31,569 bases of DNA from CAZWVA01 sp964636885 (GTDB taxonomy: Bacteria > Desulfobacterota_D > UBA1144 > Nemesobacterales > CSP1-2). Each line of letters opens with the position of its first letter. Position 1 is the first letter of the stretch. Below are positions 22,594 through 30,850 of the stretch, one piece after another. Made by a program: the position numbers and the translations under genes. Under the pieces are notes generated by a model. It was not told the origin of the DNA, ran no database searches, and was given only the letters and a program-made list of their open reading frames with translations. The stretch is from positions 1 through 31,569 of the forward strand of contig CAZWVA010000031.1 of assembly GCA_964636885.1 (NCBI GenBank). Reading direction: 5' to 3'.

Positions 22594-23919
22594 ATGAGAA
22601 AAACACCATTCGCGTCACTTGTTATAATTGTTACAGGAGTTCTAATCGTTTTTTCTATATCAGTCTCAAACTCAGAAGAACCGACTCAAATTTTAACGAT
22701 TGATCAGGCAGTAGATATAGCACTTCGGGAGAATCGTGATCTAAGGGCAGCGCGAATACAGGTGGAAGAGGCCAGAGGGAGGTTGACACAGGCAGGGCTT
22801 TTTCCCAATCCAGCTCTGGAATCCAATTTTAGTTTCGACTCTCTCTTTGCCAATGAAGGCGAGAGAGCTTTTTCTGCAGGTATTTTTCAACCGTTTACCT
22901 TAAGCGGTCGAATAAGTGCCCAAAAAAAAGTAGCCCGTGTAGACATTAAAAGAACTTTTGCTGACGTTGCCGATCTGGAGCGTATATTGGTGAAGGAAGT
23001 CCGCCGTGCCTTTCTTGAGCTTCTAGCGATAGATGAGCAGATTAAACTGCAAGATACATTGATTGGCCTAAATAGCGAACTAATCAAAGGAATAGAAGCG
23101 GGAATTAAAGAGGGATTAGCTTCAGAGAAAGATCTTAATGCCGTAGCAATTGCACTTCAACAGGCAAGACAGGAAAAAGACGTTCTAATAGCTCAAAGGA
23201 GAAGCAAGATTTTTGAATTAAATAGGCTTTTGGGCAAACCGCCAACATTTTCTTTTCTGCCACAGGGAAAGCTCGAATATGAGACTGCAAAAGATTTAGC
23301 CGAGTACAGTGTAGAAGCGGCATACGCTAAAAGACCAGATTTTAAACTTGCAGAACTTAATATTGAGCTTACAAGGGCGGATTTAGGTTTGGCTAAAGCT
23401 CTGCGCTTTGAGGATATAGTAGCGGGGATTTTCTATGAGCGTGATCGAGGAGTTTTTGATATCCCGCAAGAGGAAATTACTGATTTAGATAACCTTATTG
23501 GTTTTAAGCTGACTGTTCCCCTACCTTTCTTCGACCGAAAGCAGGGTCTTATTGCTGAGACGCGCGCCCGTGAGAGAAGAGCGGAAGAAAGCGTTGAGGC
23601 TTTAAAGTTGCGGATAGGTCAGGAGGTAAATGACGCTATGACCAGGGCAAAAACACTGTCGGCTCTACTAGAAACTTACCGATCTGGAATCCTAAAAACA
23701 GCGGAAGACAATGTGAAACTGGTTGAAGATGGCTTTAAGCGTGGGCTTGTGGGTATCGTGGATGTCATTCAGTCCCGTCAGCAGTTTGCCACTCTTAAAT
23801 CATCTTATATCAATACAGTTCGTGATTATCAAATTGCGCTTAATGATCTTCAAATAGCTACAGGGACTTACCCGAGTACAATCACTTTTAATAAAACAAA
23901 AGAGGATGAGAATAAATGA
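22594..23919 (+). CDS. TolC-family outer-membrane efflux protein, set 2
   Basis: This 441-residue protein has a signal peptide to about residue 28 and two outer-membrane efflux protein repeats. Landmarks are ALRENRDLRAARIQVEEARG near residue 42, FPNPALESNFSF near 75, VPLPFFDRKQGLIAETRARE near 309 and FKRGLVGIVDVIQSRQQFAT near 383. It is clearly diverged from the set 1 CzcC but has the same fold. CTGGAGGAG lies about 10 bp before the ATG. It overlaps the adaptor gene by 4 bp. It forms the exit duct of the second RND pump. Confidence 0.93.
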   Translation: MRKTPFASLVIIVTGVLIVFSISVSNSEEPTQILTIDQAVDIALRENRDLRAARIQVEEARGRLTQAGLFPNPALESNFSFDSLFANEGERAFSAGIFQPFTLSGRISAQKKVARVDIKRTFADVADLERILVKEVRRAFLELLAIDEQIKLQDTLIGLNSELIKGIEAGIKEGLASEKDLNAVAIALQQARQEKDVLIAQRRSKIFELNRLLGKPPTFSFLPQGKLEYETAKDLAEYSVEAAYAKRPDFKLAELNIELTRADLGLAKALRFEDIVAGIFYERDRGVFDIPQEEITDLDNLIGFKLTVPLPFFDRKQGLIAETRARERRAEESVEALKLRIGQEVNDAMTRAKTLSALLETYRSGILKTAEDNVKLVEDGFKRGLVGIVDVIQSRQQFATLKSSYINTVRDYQIALNDLQIATGTYPSTITFNKTKEDENK

Positions 23920-24887
23920 GAATAAAAAGAAAGAAAATTTTTGTTTCATTATTTACTATTATTTTTATTTTGCTTTTCACAATAACATTTTCACGGCATG
24001 TCCACGGACATGGTGAGGAACAATTAGGTAGTGAAGAGAAAAAGAGCTCAACCTCTCCTTCTTCTGACAGTAGTGTCGGTATAGAGCTCTCAGAGATTTC
24101 TCAAAAAAGCATAGGTCTTAAAGTAGTTGAAGCCGATATAAGGCCAATCGAAGATGTGCTGCTAATTAACGGCATAGTAAGGCCAGAACCGAATAAGGTT
24201 GCCGAGGTAACCTCGAGAGCTGAAGGTCACGTTGTGGAAATCAATGCGAACCTGGGAGACCGGGTTAAAAAAGGGCAAAAGCTTGCTGCAATATTGCCCC
24301 GACAAATTGGTAACCCTCCGCCCCTGGTATCAATTACAGCACCACTCTCCGGCACCATCGTGCAAAGAAACGTATCACTCCACAGCACGGTAGAGCCTAA
24401 TAACCCCCTTTTCCGTATTGCAGATTTATCTAGGGTGATAGTGGAAGGAGACGCGTTTGAAAGCGACGTTTCTAAAGTAAAACTGGGCCAGGATGCACGT
24501 ATAAGGCTAGATGCCTATCCGGAAAAGGTTTTTACAGGAAAGGTGACATTTGTTGCAAGCGAGCTTGACCCAATGAAGCGCACTCTGCACTTTTGGGTTT
24601 CGGTAGATAACAAGGATGGCTTACTCAAGCCTGAGCTTTTCGCCAACGTCGCTCTTATTGTCGAGCATAGCAGGGAGGTCTTAACAGTTCCTATTGAGGC
24701 AATTATTGATGACGGCGCAGAAAAGTTTGTATTCGTAAAAAATGGAAATCAATTCCTCCGACAGGATGTAGCTATAGGAGTAAGCAACGACCGCTACATT
24801 GAAATCACAGACGGTCTCTATCCCGGAGATCAGGTAGTCACGGATGGGAATCGGCAAATTTACACAAAATGGTTATTCAGCAGATAG
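23916..24887 (+). CDS. RND periplasmic adaptor lacking the alpha-helical hairpin, set 2
   Basis: This 323-residue membrane-fusion protein has an N-terminal signal or anchor at about 8-26, then HVHGHGEE, a short possible metal site. The first lipoyl half (AEGHVVEINANLGDRVKKGQ) is followed after only about 15 residues (ILPRQIGNPPP) by the second half (ITAPLSGTIVQRNVSLHS). The long coiled hairpin seen in the set 1 adaptor is therefore absent. The beta-barrel (PMKRTLHFWVSVDN) and membrane-proximal domains are complete. Hairpin-less RND adaptors are known, for example BesA of Borrelia. The gene overlaps the TolC gene by 4 bp and ends 13 bp before the pump. How it contacts its TolC partner is therefore of interest. 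Confidence 0.92.
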   Translation: MRIKRKKIFVSLFTIIFILLFTITFSRHVHGHGEEQLGSEEKKSSTSPSSDSSVGIELSEISQKSIGLKVVEADIRPIEDVLLINGIVRPEPNKVAEVTSRAEGHVVEINANLGDRVKKGQKLAAILPRQIGNPPPLVSITAPLSGTIVQRNVSLHSTVEPNNPLFRIADLSRVIVEGDAFESDVSKVKLGQDARIRLDAYPEKVFTGKVTFVASELDPMKRTLHFWVSVDNKDGLLKPELFANVALIVEHSREVLTVPIEAIIDDGAEKFVFVKNGNQFLRQDVAIGVSNDRYIEITDGLYPGDQVVTDGNRQIYTKWLFSR

Positions 24888-24900
24888 AGGAGACTAATGG

Positions 24901-27900
24901 ATGTTTAATGCAATAATCAGATGGTCGCTAAATAATAAGTTTTTAATTGTAGTGGCTACTATTATTTTCTTTGGCGTTTCTATATACCTTGTGGGGCAGA
25001 TGGCTGTAGATGTATTTCCTGAATTTGCCCCTCCTCAAGTTGTAGTTCAAACTGAAGCGCCTGGACTTTCTCCTGAAGATGTAGAAGCTCTGATCACATT
25101 TCCAATAGAGAGTGCCGTAAACGGCACACCCGGCGTTGATGCGGTACGCTCCTCATCTTCCGTTGGTCTTTCCACCATAGTAATCGTCTTTAAATGGGGC
25201 ACCAACATCTATACTGCACGCCAGCTCGTAAATGAGCGTATCCAGTCGGTCGCGGGCCGGTTTCCTCCAGGAACAAACCCACCTGCACTACTTCCTGTTA
25301 CGTCTGCTGTAGGCTGGCTCATCAAATACAGTTTATCAAGCGACAGGCTTTCACCGATGGAACTTCGCACGATCTCGGACTGGCAAATCCGGCCGAGGAT
25401 TCTTGCAATCGGAGGAATAGCCTCTGTTGTCTCAATCGGAGGGGAGGTTAAGCAGTACCAGGTTCTTGTTGATCCTTTAAAGCTAAGGGCATTTGATGTG
25501 ACTTTAGCTCAGGTAAAAGAGGCGGTAGAGAAATCAAACATAAATGTTCCGGGAGCTTTTCTATATCGTGGTGGAGCAGAATTTGCTATTACAGGTATCG
25601 GGCGAATTACCTCCCTGGACGATTTGAGGAGAACTGTAGTATCCGTTCGTGATGATGGAACGCCTATTACTCTTAACCAGTTGTCTCAAGTTAATCTCGG
25701 TCCGGAGATAAAGCGTGGAGATGGAGCTTACATGAATGAATCCGCTGTTATCGGCACGATTTCAAAGGCTTATGGCGCAGACACATTGACCACAACGTAC
25801 AAAGTCGAAAAAGCCCTTGAGGAAATTAAAGAAAAGCTCCCAGCGGGTGTCCGTATGGATTATCACGTTTTTAGACAGGCAGGGTTCATAGAGTCCGCCA
25901 TTAAAAACTTAAAAGACGCTCTCTGGCAGGGCGCAATCATAGTTACAATAATTCTCTTTTTATTTCTTTATAACATCCGCGCCTCTTTTATAAGCCTTCT
26001 CGCCATGCCGCTCTCTCTTCTTGCGGGACTAATGGTTTTAAAAGCCTTTGGTATCGGTATTAACTCGATGACGCTGGGAGGACTTGCCATTGCCCTGGGT
26101 ATAGTAGTTGACGATGCAATCATAGATGTTGAAAACGTATATAGGAGACTCCGCCTTAACCGAGCGCAGCGCCATCCTGAACCCGTGCTCAGCGTTGTCT
26201 TTAAAGGCTCAACCGAGATCAGAAACTCTATAGTCTATGCCACATTTATTATTATCATCGCTTTTTTCCCAGTGTTTTTACTCTCCGGTCTTGAAGGAAG
26301 GATTTTTACCCCGCTTGGTATTGCATTCGTAGCCAGCGTTCTTTGCTCGTTATTTGTGGCAGTAACCACAACCCCGGTGCTTTGTTATCTGCTTCTTACA
26401 CGTAAATACGAGAGAGAGCCTAGAGAACAAAGTGAGGATTTATTAATACCAGCTGCTCCGCAAGATGCTCTTTCTCCTTCGGGAAATCCAGGCCATGAGC
26501 ATGAGATAGAAAAAGAAAGTAGATTGGTGCGGTTTCTAAAAAGAATTTATGAGCGCGCTCTCCATCAGACGCTAAGGCGTTTTTATCTGGTGATAGGTAT
26601 TTCCGTTGTTCTGCTCATTGGTGCAATTGCGATGGTGCCGTTTTTTGGGCGGTCATTCCTGCCTGAATTTCGAGAGGGAAATTTTATCATAGCACTTACC
26701 ACACTTCCTGGAACATCACTACAGGAATCAATGCGTCTTGGATCAATAATTAGGAAAAATCTTACAGACAAATCTAAATATCCAGAGGTAGTTTCAGTTG
26801 CACAGCGTGCAGGACGCTCTGAGTTAGATGAAGATGCTCAGCCGCCTAACTTTAGTGAATTCGACCTCACAATTGAGTATGGGGAACGCCCGGCTGACGA
26901 ACTGATCGAGTCAATACGAAACGATCTAAAGCAAATTCCCGGAGTTGCAGTAAACATAGGCCAATTTATATCACACCGATTTGACGAGGTTCTCTCAGGT
27001 ATTCGCGCACAGGTAGCAATTAAAATCTACGGTCCTGACCTAAACAAATTACGGACCCTCGGCAAACAGGTAAGAGAGATTGTAGAGACTGTAAAAGGCG
27101 TTGAGGATTTACAATTAGAGCAGCAGATTGATGTTCCTCAGGTTGTAGTTAAATATGACCGTGAAAAAGCCGCAAGATATGGACTTAATGTTGGGGATTT
27201 AGCGGAGATCACCGAAACCTCCCTAAACGGCACCGCTGTCTCTCAGGTATTAGAAGGTCAGAGGACTTTTGACCTGTTTATACGTCTCAGTGAGGAGTCA
27301 CGTAATAACATTGATTCTCTACGAAATATTCTTATAGACACTCCTACTGGGGCAAAGATCCCCCTTCGTGAGGTTGCAGATATAAATATCGAAAATCGTC
27401 CATACACGATAAATCGCGAGCAGGTTCAACGCCGTATAGTGGTTCAATTTAACGTTGCCGGTCGTGACCTAAATAGTGTGATTACTGAGGCCAAACAGAA
27501 GATCGAATCCCAAGTAAAACTACCTTCTTCAGACTACTTTATTGAATACGGCGGTCAGTTCGAAAGCCAGCAGAGGGCATCAAAGATTCTTACAATCTTC
27601 GGGATTGTGGCAATACTCGGAATTTTTATGATGCTCTTTCAGGCTTTTGGAAATGCACGTGAATCAATAATGGTAATGGTTAATCTTCCTCTTTCACTTA
27701 TTGGTGGTGTTTATGCTGTTTTTCTAACAGGAGGGGAGTTAAGCATACCTTCGCTAATCGGTTTTATAACCCTATTTGGGATTGCAGTAAGAAACGGAGT
27801 CATTCTCATAACGCATTACAGTCAGTTGCGAGAGGAAAAAGGGCTTTCTCTACGCGATACTGTTATCCAGGGCTCACTTGACCGACTGAATCCCATTTTA

Positions 27901-28107
27901 ATGACAGCCTCTGTCGCTGCACTCGGCCTTATTCCACTACTGCTTGGAGAGCCTACCGGAAAGGAAATTGAGAGGCCGCTTGCAATCGTGCTTCTAGGAG
28001 GTCTTTTTACATCAACCTTTTTGAATCTGGTCGTTATTCCAACGTTATACAACAAGATTGAATCCTGGCGTGAGGAGAGAGAGAAAATAACGGAGGCAAA
28101 GACGTGA
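24901..28107 (+). CDS. HME-family RND efflux pump (CzcA/CusA-like), set 2
   Basis: This 1068-residue inner-membrane transporter begins FNAIIRWSLNNKFLIVVAT. The proton-relay helix reads GGLAIALGIVVDDAIIDVEN, a variant with an extra Asp. The cytosolic linker between the two halves, about residues 505-540, is longer than usual and contains GHEHEIEKE, a possible metal-touching site. The cleft position equal to CusA Met573 is Ala here, and RFDEVLSG replaces the RIDM segment, so Cu(I)/Ag(I) transport is not supported by the methionine triad. The second half repeats the fold and ends in a charged cytosolic tail. It belongs to a different HME branch from set 1, so it probably has another metal or condition. 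Confidence 0.94.
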   Translation: MFNAIIRWSLNNKFLIVVATIIFFGVSIYLVGQMAVDVFPEFAPPQVVVQTEAPGLSPEDVEALITFPIESAVNGTPGVDAVRSSSSVGLSTIVIVFKWGTNIYTARQLVNERIQSVAGRFPPGTNPPALLPVTSAVGWLIKYSLSSDRLSPMELRTISDWQIRPRILAIGGIASVVSIGGEVKQYQVLVDPLKLRAFDVTLAQVKEAVEKSNINVPGAFLYRGGAEFAITGIGRITSLDDLRRTVVSVRDDGTPITLNQLSQVNLGPEIKRGDGAYMNESAVIGTISKAYGADTLTTTYKVEKALEEIKEKLPAGVRMDYHVFRQAGFIESAIKNLKDALWQGAIIVTIILFLFLYNIRASFISLLAMPLSLLAGLMVLKAFGIGINSMTLGGLAIALGIVVDDAIIDVENVYRRLRLNRAQRHPEPVLSVVFKGSTEIRNSIVYATFIIIIAFFPVFLLSGLEGRIFTPLGIAFVASVLCSLFVAVTTTPVLCYLLLTRKYEREPREQSEDLLIPAAPQDALSPSGNPGHEHEIEKESRLVRFLKRIYERALHQTLRRFYLVIGISVVLLIGAIAMVPFFGRSFLPEFREGNFIIALTTLPGTSLQESMRLGSIIRKNLTDKSKYPEVVSVAQRAGRSELDEDAQPPNFSEFDLTIEYGERPADELIESIRNDLKQIPGVAVNIGQFISHRFDEVLSGIRAQVAIKIYGPDLNKLRTLGKQVREIVETVKGVEDLQLEQQIDVPQVVVKYDREKAARYGLNVGDLAEITETSLNGTAVSQVLEGQRTFDLFIRLSEESRNNIDSLRNILIDTPTGAKIPLREVADINIENRPYTINREQVQRRIVVQFNVAGRDLNSVITEAKQKIESQVKLPSSDYFIEYGGQFESQQRASKILTIFGIVAILGIFMMLFQAFGNARESIMVMVNLPLSLIGGVYAVFLTGGELSIPSLIGFITLFGIAVRNGVILITHYSQLREEKGLSLRDTVIQGSLDRLNPILMTASVAALGLIPLLLGEPTGKEIERPLAIVLLGGLFTSTFLNLVVIPTLYNKIESWREEREKITEAKT

Positions 28108-28126
28108 AGAAACAAGGAAAGCAATG

Positions 28127-28270
28127 CTTAGCCACTAAGGCGCGAAGAAAAAATATTTGTGGGTTAACGTGTTTGCTGGTTTACGGGTTAGAGAAACTAC
28201 TCGCAAACTCGTAAACCCGTAAACTCGCTAACTGTTGTTTCATTTTGGTCCTAGTGTCTTCGCGGCTAAG
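28127..28270. repeat. Composite palindromic repeat between the pump and the next gene
   Basis: The outer parts are CTTAGCCACTAAGGCGCGAAG at the left and, inverted and permuted, CTAGTGTCTTCGCGGCTAAG at the right. Nested inside is an inverted repeat with a perfect 11-bp core, GTTTACGGGTT at 28179-28189 and AACCCGTAAAC at 28214-28224, flanked by further CGTAAAC-type units. The layout suggests one interspersed palindrome inserted in another. The ribosome binding site of the next gene lies just outside it. Confidence 0.65.
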
Positions 28271-28295
28271 AAAAATTAAACCAAGGAGGTGTAAA

Positions 28296-28790
28296 ATGAA
28301 ATTACACAGTAAATCTATTTTAAGATGGGTAATTACACTTAGCCTTATAATGGCAGTTGGGATACTACCCAAATTAACTGAAGGGGTCTGGGCGCATGGA
28401 GGAGAACTTGGAGAAGACGAAAGCAGTGGGATTAAGAAAGAAGAAGAAAAAGGCCCTCACGGTGGACCGGTAGTCGTATTTGGAGACAATCACCTGGAGT
28501 TTACAGTTGACCATCAAAGCGGAGACATAGTCCTTTTCTTGCTGGATAAAGACCTGAAGGCGATTCCAATGCCTGAGAACTATTCTGGAGTAGTTTATCT
28601 AAATATGTCTGACGGCTCTAAGAAGACCGTTGATTTAAAACGTGGAACAGAGGGTCCTGTTTCACATCTCGAGGCCGAAACAGGGATCAAAGAAATCGGT
28701 TCTTTTAAAGCCGTTGTCAGCTTAAAAGATGGAGAGAAGCGTGAAAACTTCCGGTTTAGTTGGGCACCAGCAGCACACGTACATGAATAA
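28296..28790 (+). CDS. Exported His-containing protein of the efflux operon
   Basis: This 164-residue protein has a signal peptide to about residue 33 (WAHGG). An acidic stretch follows, then a compact beta-rich domain from GPHGGPVVVFGDNHLEF to FRFSWAP, and the ending HVHE. The domain resembles small HGG-type periplasmic domains found alone or fused to Czc-type adaptors, and its His residues could bind metal. The start Met 28296 has AAGGAGG 5 bp upstream; the frame extending to 28245 runs into the repeat and is not used. It follows the set 2 pump by 188 bp. A periplasmic metal carrier is possible but not shown. Confidence 0.75.
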   Translation: MKLHSKSILRWVITLSLIMAVGILPKLTEGVWAHGGELGEDESSGIKKEEEKGPHGGPVVVFGDNHLEFTVDHQSGDIVLFLLDKDLKAIPMPENYSGVVYLNMSDGSKKTVDLKRGTEGPVSHLEAETGIKEIGSFKAVVSLKDGEKRENFRFSWAPAAHVHE

Positions 28791-28932
28791 AAGATAGACA
28801 AAAAGTAAGATAAAAATTTAAACCAATAGTCGTGGGTCGGCATACCATGCCCTGCTAATTAAGTAGTCTTTGATATTAACAAGAAGAGAATAGAAGAAAT
28901 TGGTGTGAGGCGTAGAAAAGGAGGGAACAAAT

Positions 28933-29445
28933 ATGAAAATAGTCATGGTGCTTATAGTTTTTGCTATCCTTGTGGTCGTATGCTCTCTCCTCTTTGTCTA
29001 CTCCGGTGTATACAACATCGCCGCCACAGAGCCTCCCACCAAACTCGTACGGTGGGTATTTAACACTACGACGAAGCAATCAATAATCTCCCAGGCAAAA
29101 CGAATCAAGGTGCCTCCGCTTCAGGATGAATCCCTGGTGCAGAAGGGCTTTAATCTTTATAACAAAACATGTGTAAAATGCCACGGCGCACCGGACGTTC
29201 CTTCCAAATTTGGCAAGGGACTTAATCCCGAGCCACCCGATCTGGCAAAATTAGGGCGGAAAATAGCTCCGGCAGAACTCTACTGGATTATCAAGCACGG
29301 GATCAAGTGGAGCGGTATGCCTGCTTTTGGGGCTACTCATAATGAAAAGGATCTTTGGGCACTCGTAGCCTTCTTGAATCGGCTCCCCGATTTATCGCCA
29401 GAGGAGTACCAGGCAATGAAGGAAGCGGAAGAAGGCAGGCAGTGA
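28933..29445 (+). CDS. Membrane-anchored class I cytochrome c
   Basis: This 170-residue protein has an uncleaved N-terminal membrane helix at about 3-25 and a monohaem cytochrome c domain. The haem attachment motif is CVKCH at 80-84 and the probable axial Met129 lies in GMPAFG. The spacing and short length fit the cytochrome_CBB3 / cytochrome c class I type. It would carry electrons in the periplasm, anchored to the inner membrane. Its place in a metal-efflux operon next to a cupredoxin gene suggests periplasmic redox handling of copper or another metal, which is inference. An AAAGGAGGG site precedes the ATG. Confidence 0.9.
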   Translation: MKIVMVLIVFAILVVVCSLLFVYSGVYNIAATEPPTKLVRWVFNTTTKQSIISQAKRIKVPPLQDESLVQKGFNLYNKTCVKCHGAPDVPSKFGKGLNPEPPDLAKLGRKIAPAELYWIIKHGIKWSGMPAFGATHNEKDLWALVAFLNRLPDLSPEEYQAMKEAEEGRQ

Positions 29446-29505
29446 GGGCATAAGAGTAAGCAAAGAGCTATTAACTCTAACTCGCTAATGTAAAAGGTTT
29501 TTAGC

Positions 29506-29562
29506 GTGCCTACGGTTAAAACAGAAATTAAAGAAATCGGTTCTTTCAATGATGTTGTGGTG
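29506..29562 (+). pseudogene. Fossil fragment resembling the end of the 28296-28790 gene
   Basis: The codons here read VKTEIKEIGSFNDVV, matching EAETGIKEIGSFKAVV of the exported His protein (about residues 128-143). The DNA agrees in most positions over about 39 bases. It runs in frame into the ATG of the following gene and has no start of its own. It looks like the remnant of a second copy of that gene lost by recombination. Confidence 0.45.
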
Positions 29563-30057
29563 ATGAAAAAAATATTAACGGTTCTTGGAGCGATTTTTAT
29601 TTGTCTTATCGTTGTAGGAGTCATCTTTTTCTCCGGTCTTTATTACTTTGCCAGCAGGTTGGATAAGGAAGCTAGAGCCTACTTAGATGAAGTAGTTCCT
29701 ATTATTGTTACTTATTGGGATCCTAAAGAATTGATTAACCGTGCAAGTCCGGAGTTCCTTCAGGTTTACCCTGCTGAGAGAGTCGAATCATTATTCGATT
29801 CATTTTCAGATCTGATGGGACCTCTGAAGGAATATAAAGGAGCCAAAGGCAAGATAACAATTGGTACTACCACAAAAGGTAAGCCTATTATAATAGCTGA
29901 CTATCAGGTCAGGGCAGCTTTTGAGAAAGCTCCTGCTAAAATCGAGATTCAGATGATTCGGCGTAACAATGAATGGAAGATTGTGGGGTTTCGTGTAAGC
30001 CTTGAGGATTTTGCGCCTTACGAAGAGAGGACACCAAAACGCAGTTATCAATTTTAA
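29563..30057 (+). CDS. Membrane-anchored periplasmic protein, intact paralogue of 9967-10424
   Basis: This 164-residue protein has one N-terminal membrane helix (TVLGAIFICLIVVGVIFFSG) and a periplasmic alpha/beta domain. That domain contains DEVVPIIVTYWDPKELINRASPEF, LKEYKGAKGKITI and a C-terminal KIEIQMIRRNNEWKIVGFRV. The pattern, with a helical start and an NTF2-like sheet ending in W-x-I-x-G-F, suggests a DUF4864- or NTF2-like fold; I cannot name the family with certainty. Met 29563 is the start because the codons before it belong to a fossil fragment and the paralogue starts at the same place. A paralogue in each efflux arm suggests a role tied to the pumps. Confidence 0.75.
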   Translation: MKKILTVLGAIFICLIVVGVIFFSGLYYFASRLDKEARAYLDEVVPIIVTYWDPKELINRASPEFLQVYPAERVESLFDSFSDLMGPLKEYKGAKGKITIGTTTKGKPIIIADYQVRAAFEKAPAKIEIQMIRRNNEWKIVGFRVSLEDFAPYEERTPKRSYQF

Positions 30058-30188
30058 TAGGGGGAAACACACAAAATTTCGGTCTAGTTAAATATTCACT
30101 GCAGAGAACGAGAAGAAAATAGAAAAAGCTTTAAAGAAACTCAAAGTACCAAAGTAAAATTTTGACACTTAAAGGAGGTGAAAAGCAA

Positions 30189-30765
30189 ATGAAAAAGCTA
30201 TATTTTTAATGACCTTATTAGCTGTATCTACTCTATTCGTTGTGCTTACTATCAGTTCAAGTCGTGCTGAATCAAACACTGTCCGGATTAGAATTGGAGA
30301 TTTGTACTTCAAACCAGAAACGATTAAACTCAAGGCTGGTCAGGAAGTAAATATTGAGCTAGTCAATGAGGGAAAAATCGAACACGAGTTCATGGTAGGG
30401 CGTGAGGTAAAGATGGAGGAGGGCAAAGATGAAACTCCCACAGGGATGCATGAAGAAAATGGAGAGAAACAAGAAATATCAGACGAAGGACACGAGCATC
30501 ACGCAGGAACACACGGGGTACACACCGGAATGAATAGAAGCTTTAAGAAAGACTTTTTTGAAGGGATCGAGATAGCAGCGGGAACTGAAAAAGGGGAGAG
30601 TTCATGAGAATCCCAGCCCATGGGACCATGATGACATTAAAACCTGAAGGCAAATCCGTACTCACCTTTAAAGTACCAACTGACCGTAAAGGAGAATGGG
30701 AGATGGCCTGCTTTGTACCAGGTCACTACGAGGCTAAGATGAAGGGAAAGGTTATTATCAATTAA
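30189..30765 (+). pseudogene. Cupredoxin gene with a His-rich loop, broken in two places
   Basis: A strong ribosome binding site (AAAGGAGG) precedes ATG 30189, but that frame ends after MKKLYF with TAATG, and the next frame (30209-30607) carries the signal peptide. One missing T in the T5 run would join them. The middle frame gives a cupredoxin start (VRIRIGDLYFKPETIKLKAG) with the first copper ligand in IEHEFMVG and a long His/Glu insertion (DEGHEHHAGTHGVHTGM). It then stops at 30605. The rest, in the -1 frame to 30765, gives PAHGTMMTLKPEG and MACFVPGHYEAKMKG with Cys, His and Met ligands. The break lies at an A5G4 run. All four type 1 copper ligands exist across the frames. Homopolymer errors, decay or recoding are all possible. 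Confidence 0.8.
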
Positions 30766-30850
30766 AGGGTTAGGTGACCGATCACACACTTAATCTAATG
30801 GAAAGTGAAACAGCATAAAAGAAAAAATTACAGAAAGGAGGTAATCGAAG

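Noticed and set aside
28179..28224. CRISPR array in the repeat-rich spacer after the second pump
   Set aside because: The units are short and inverted rather than direct repeats with unique spacers, and no cas gene is present.
30100..30168. Short Lys/Glu-rich coding stretch (AENEKKIEKALKKLKVPK) before the cupredoxin
   Set aside because: It has a stop just before it, no start codon and no recognisable relative, so it may be chance or an old remnant.
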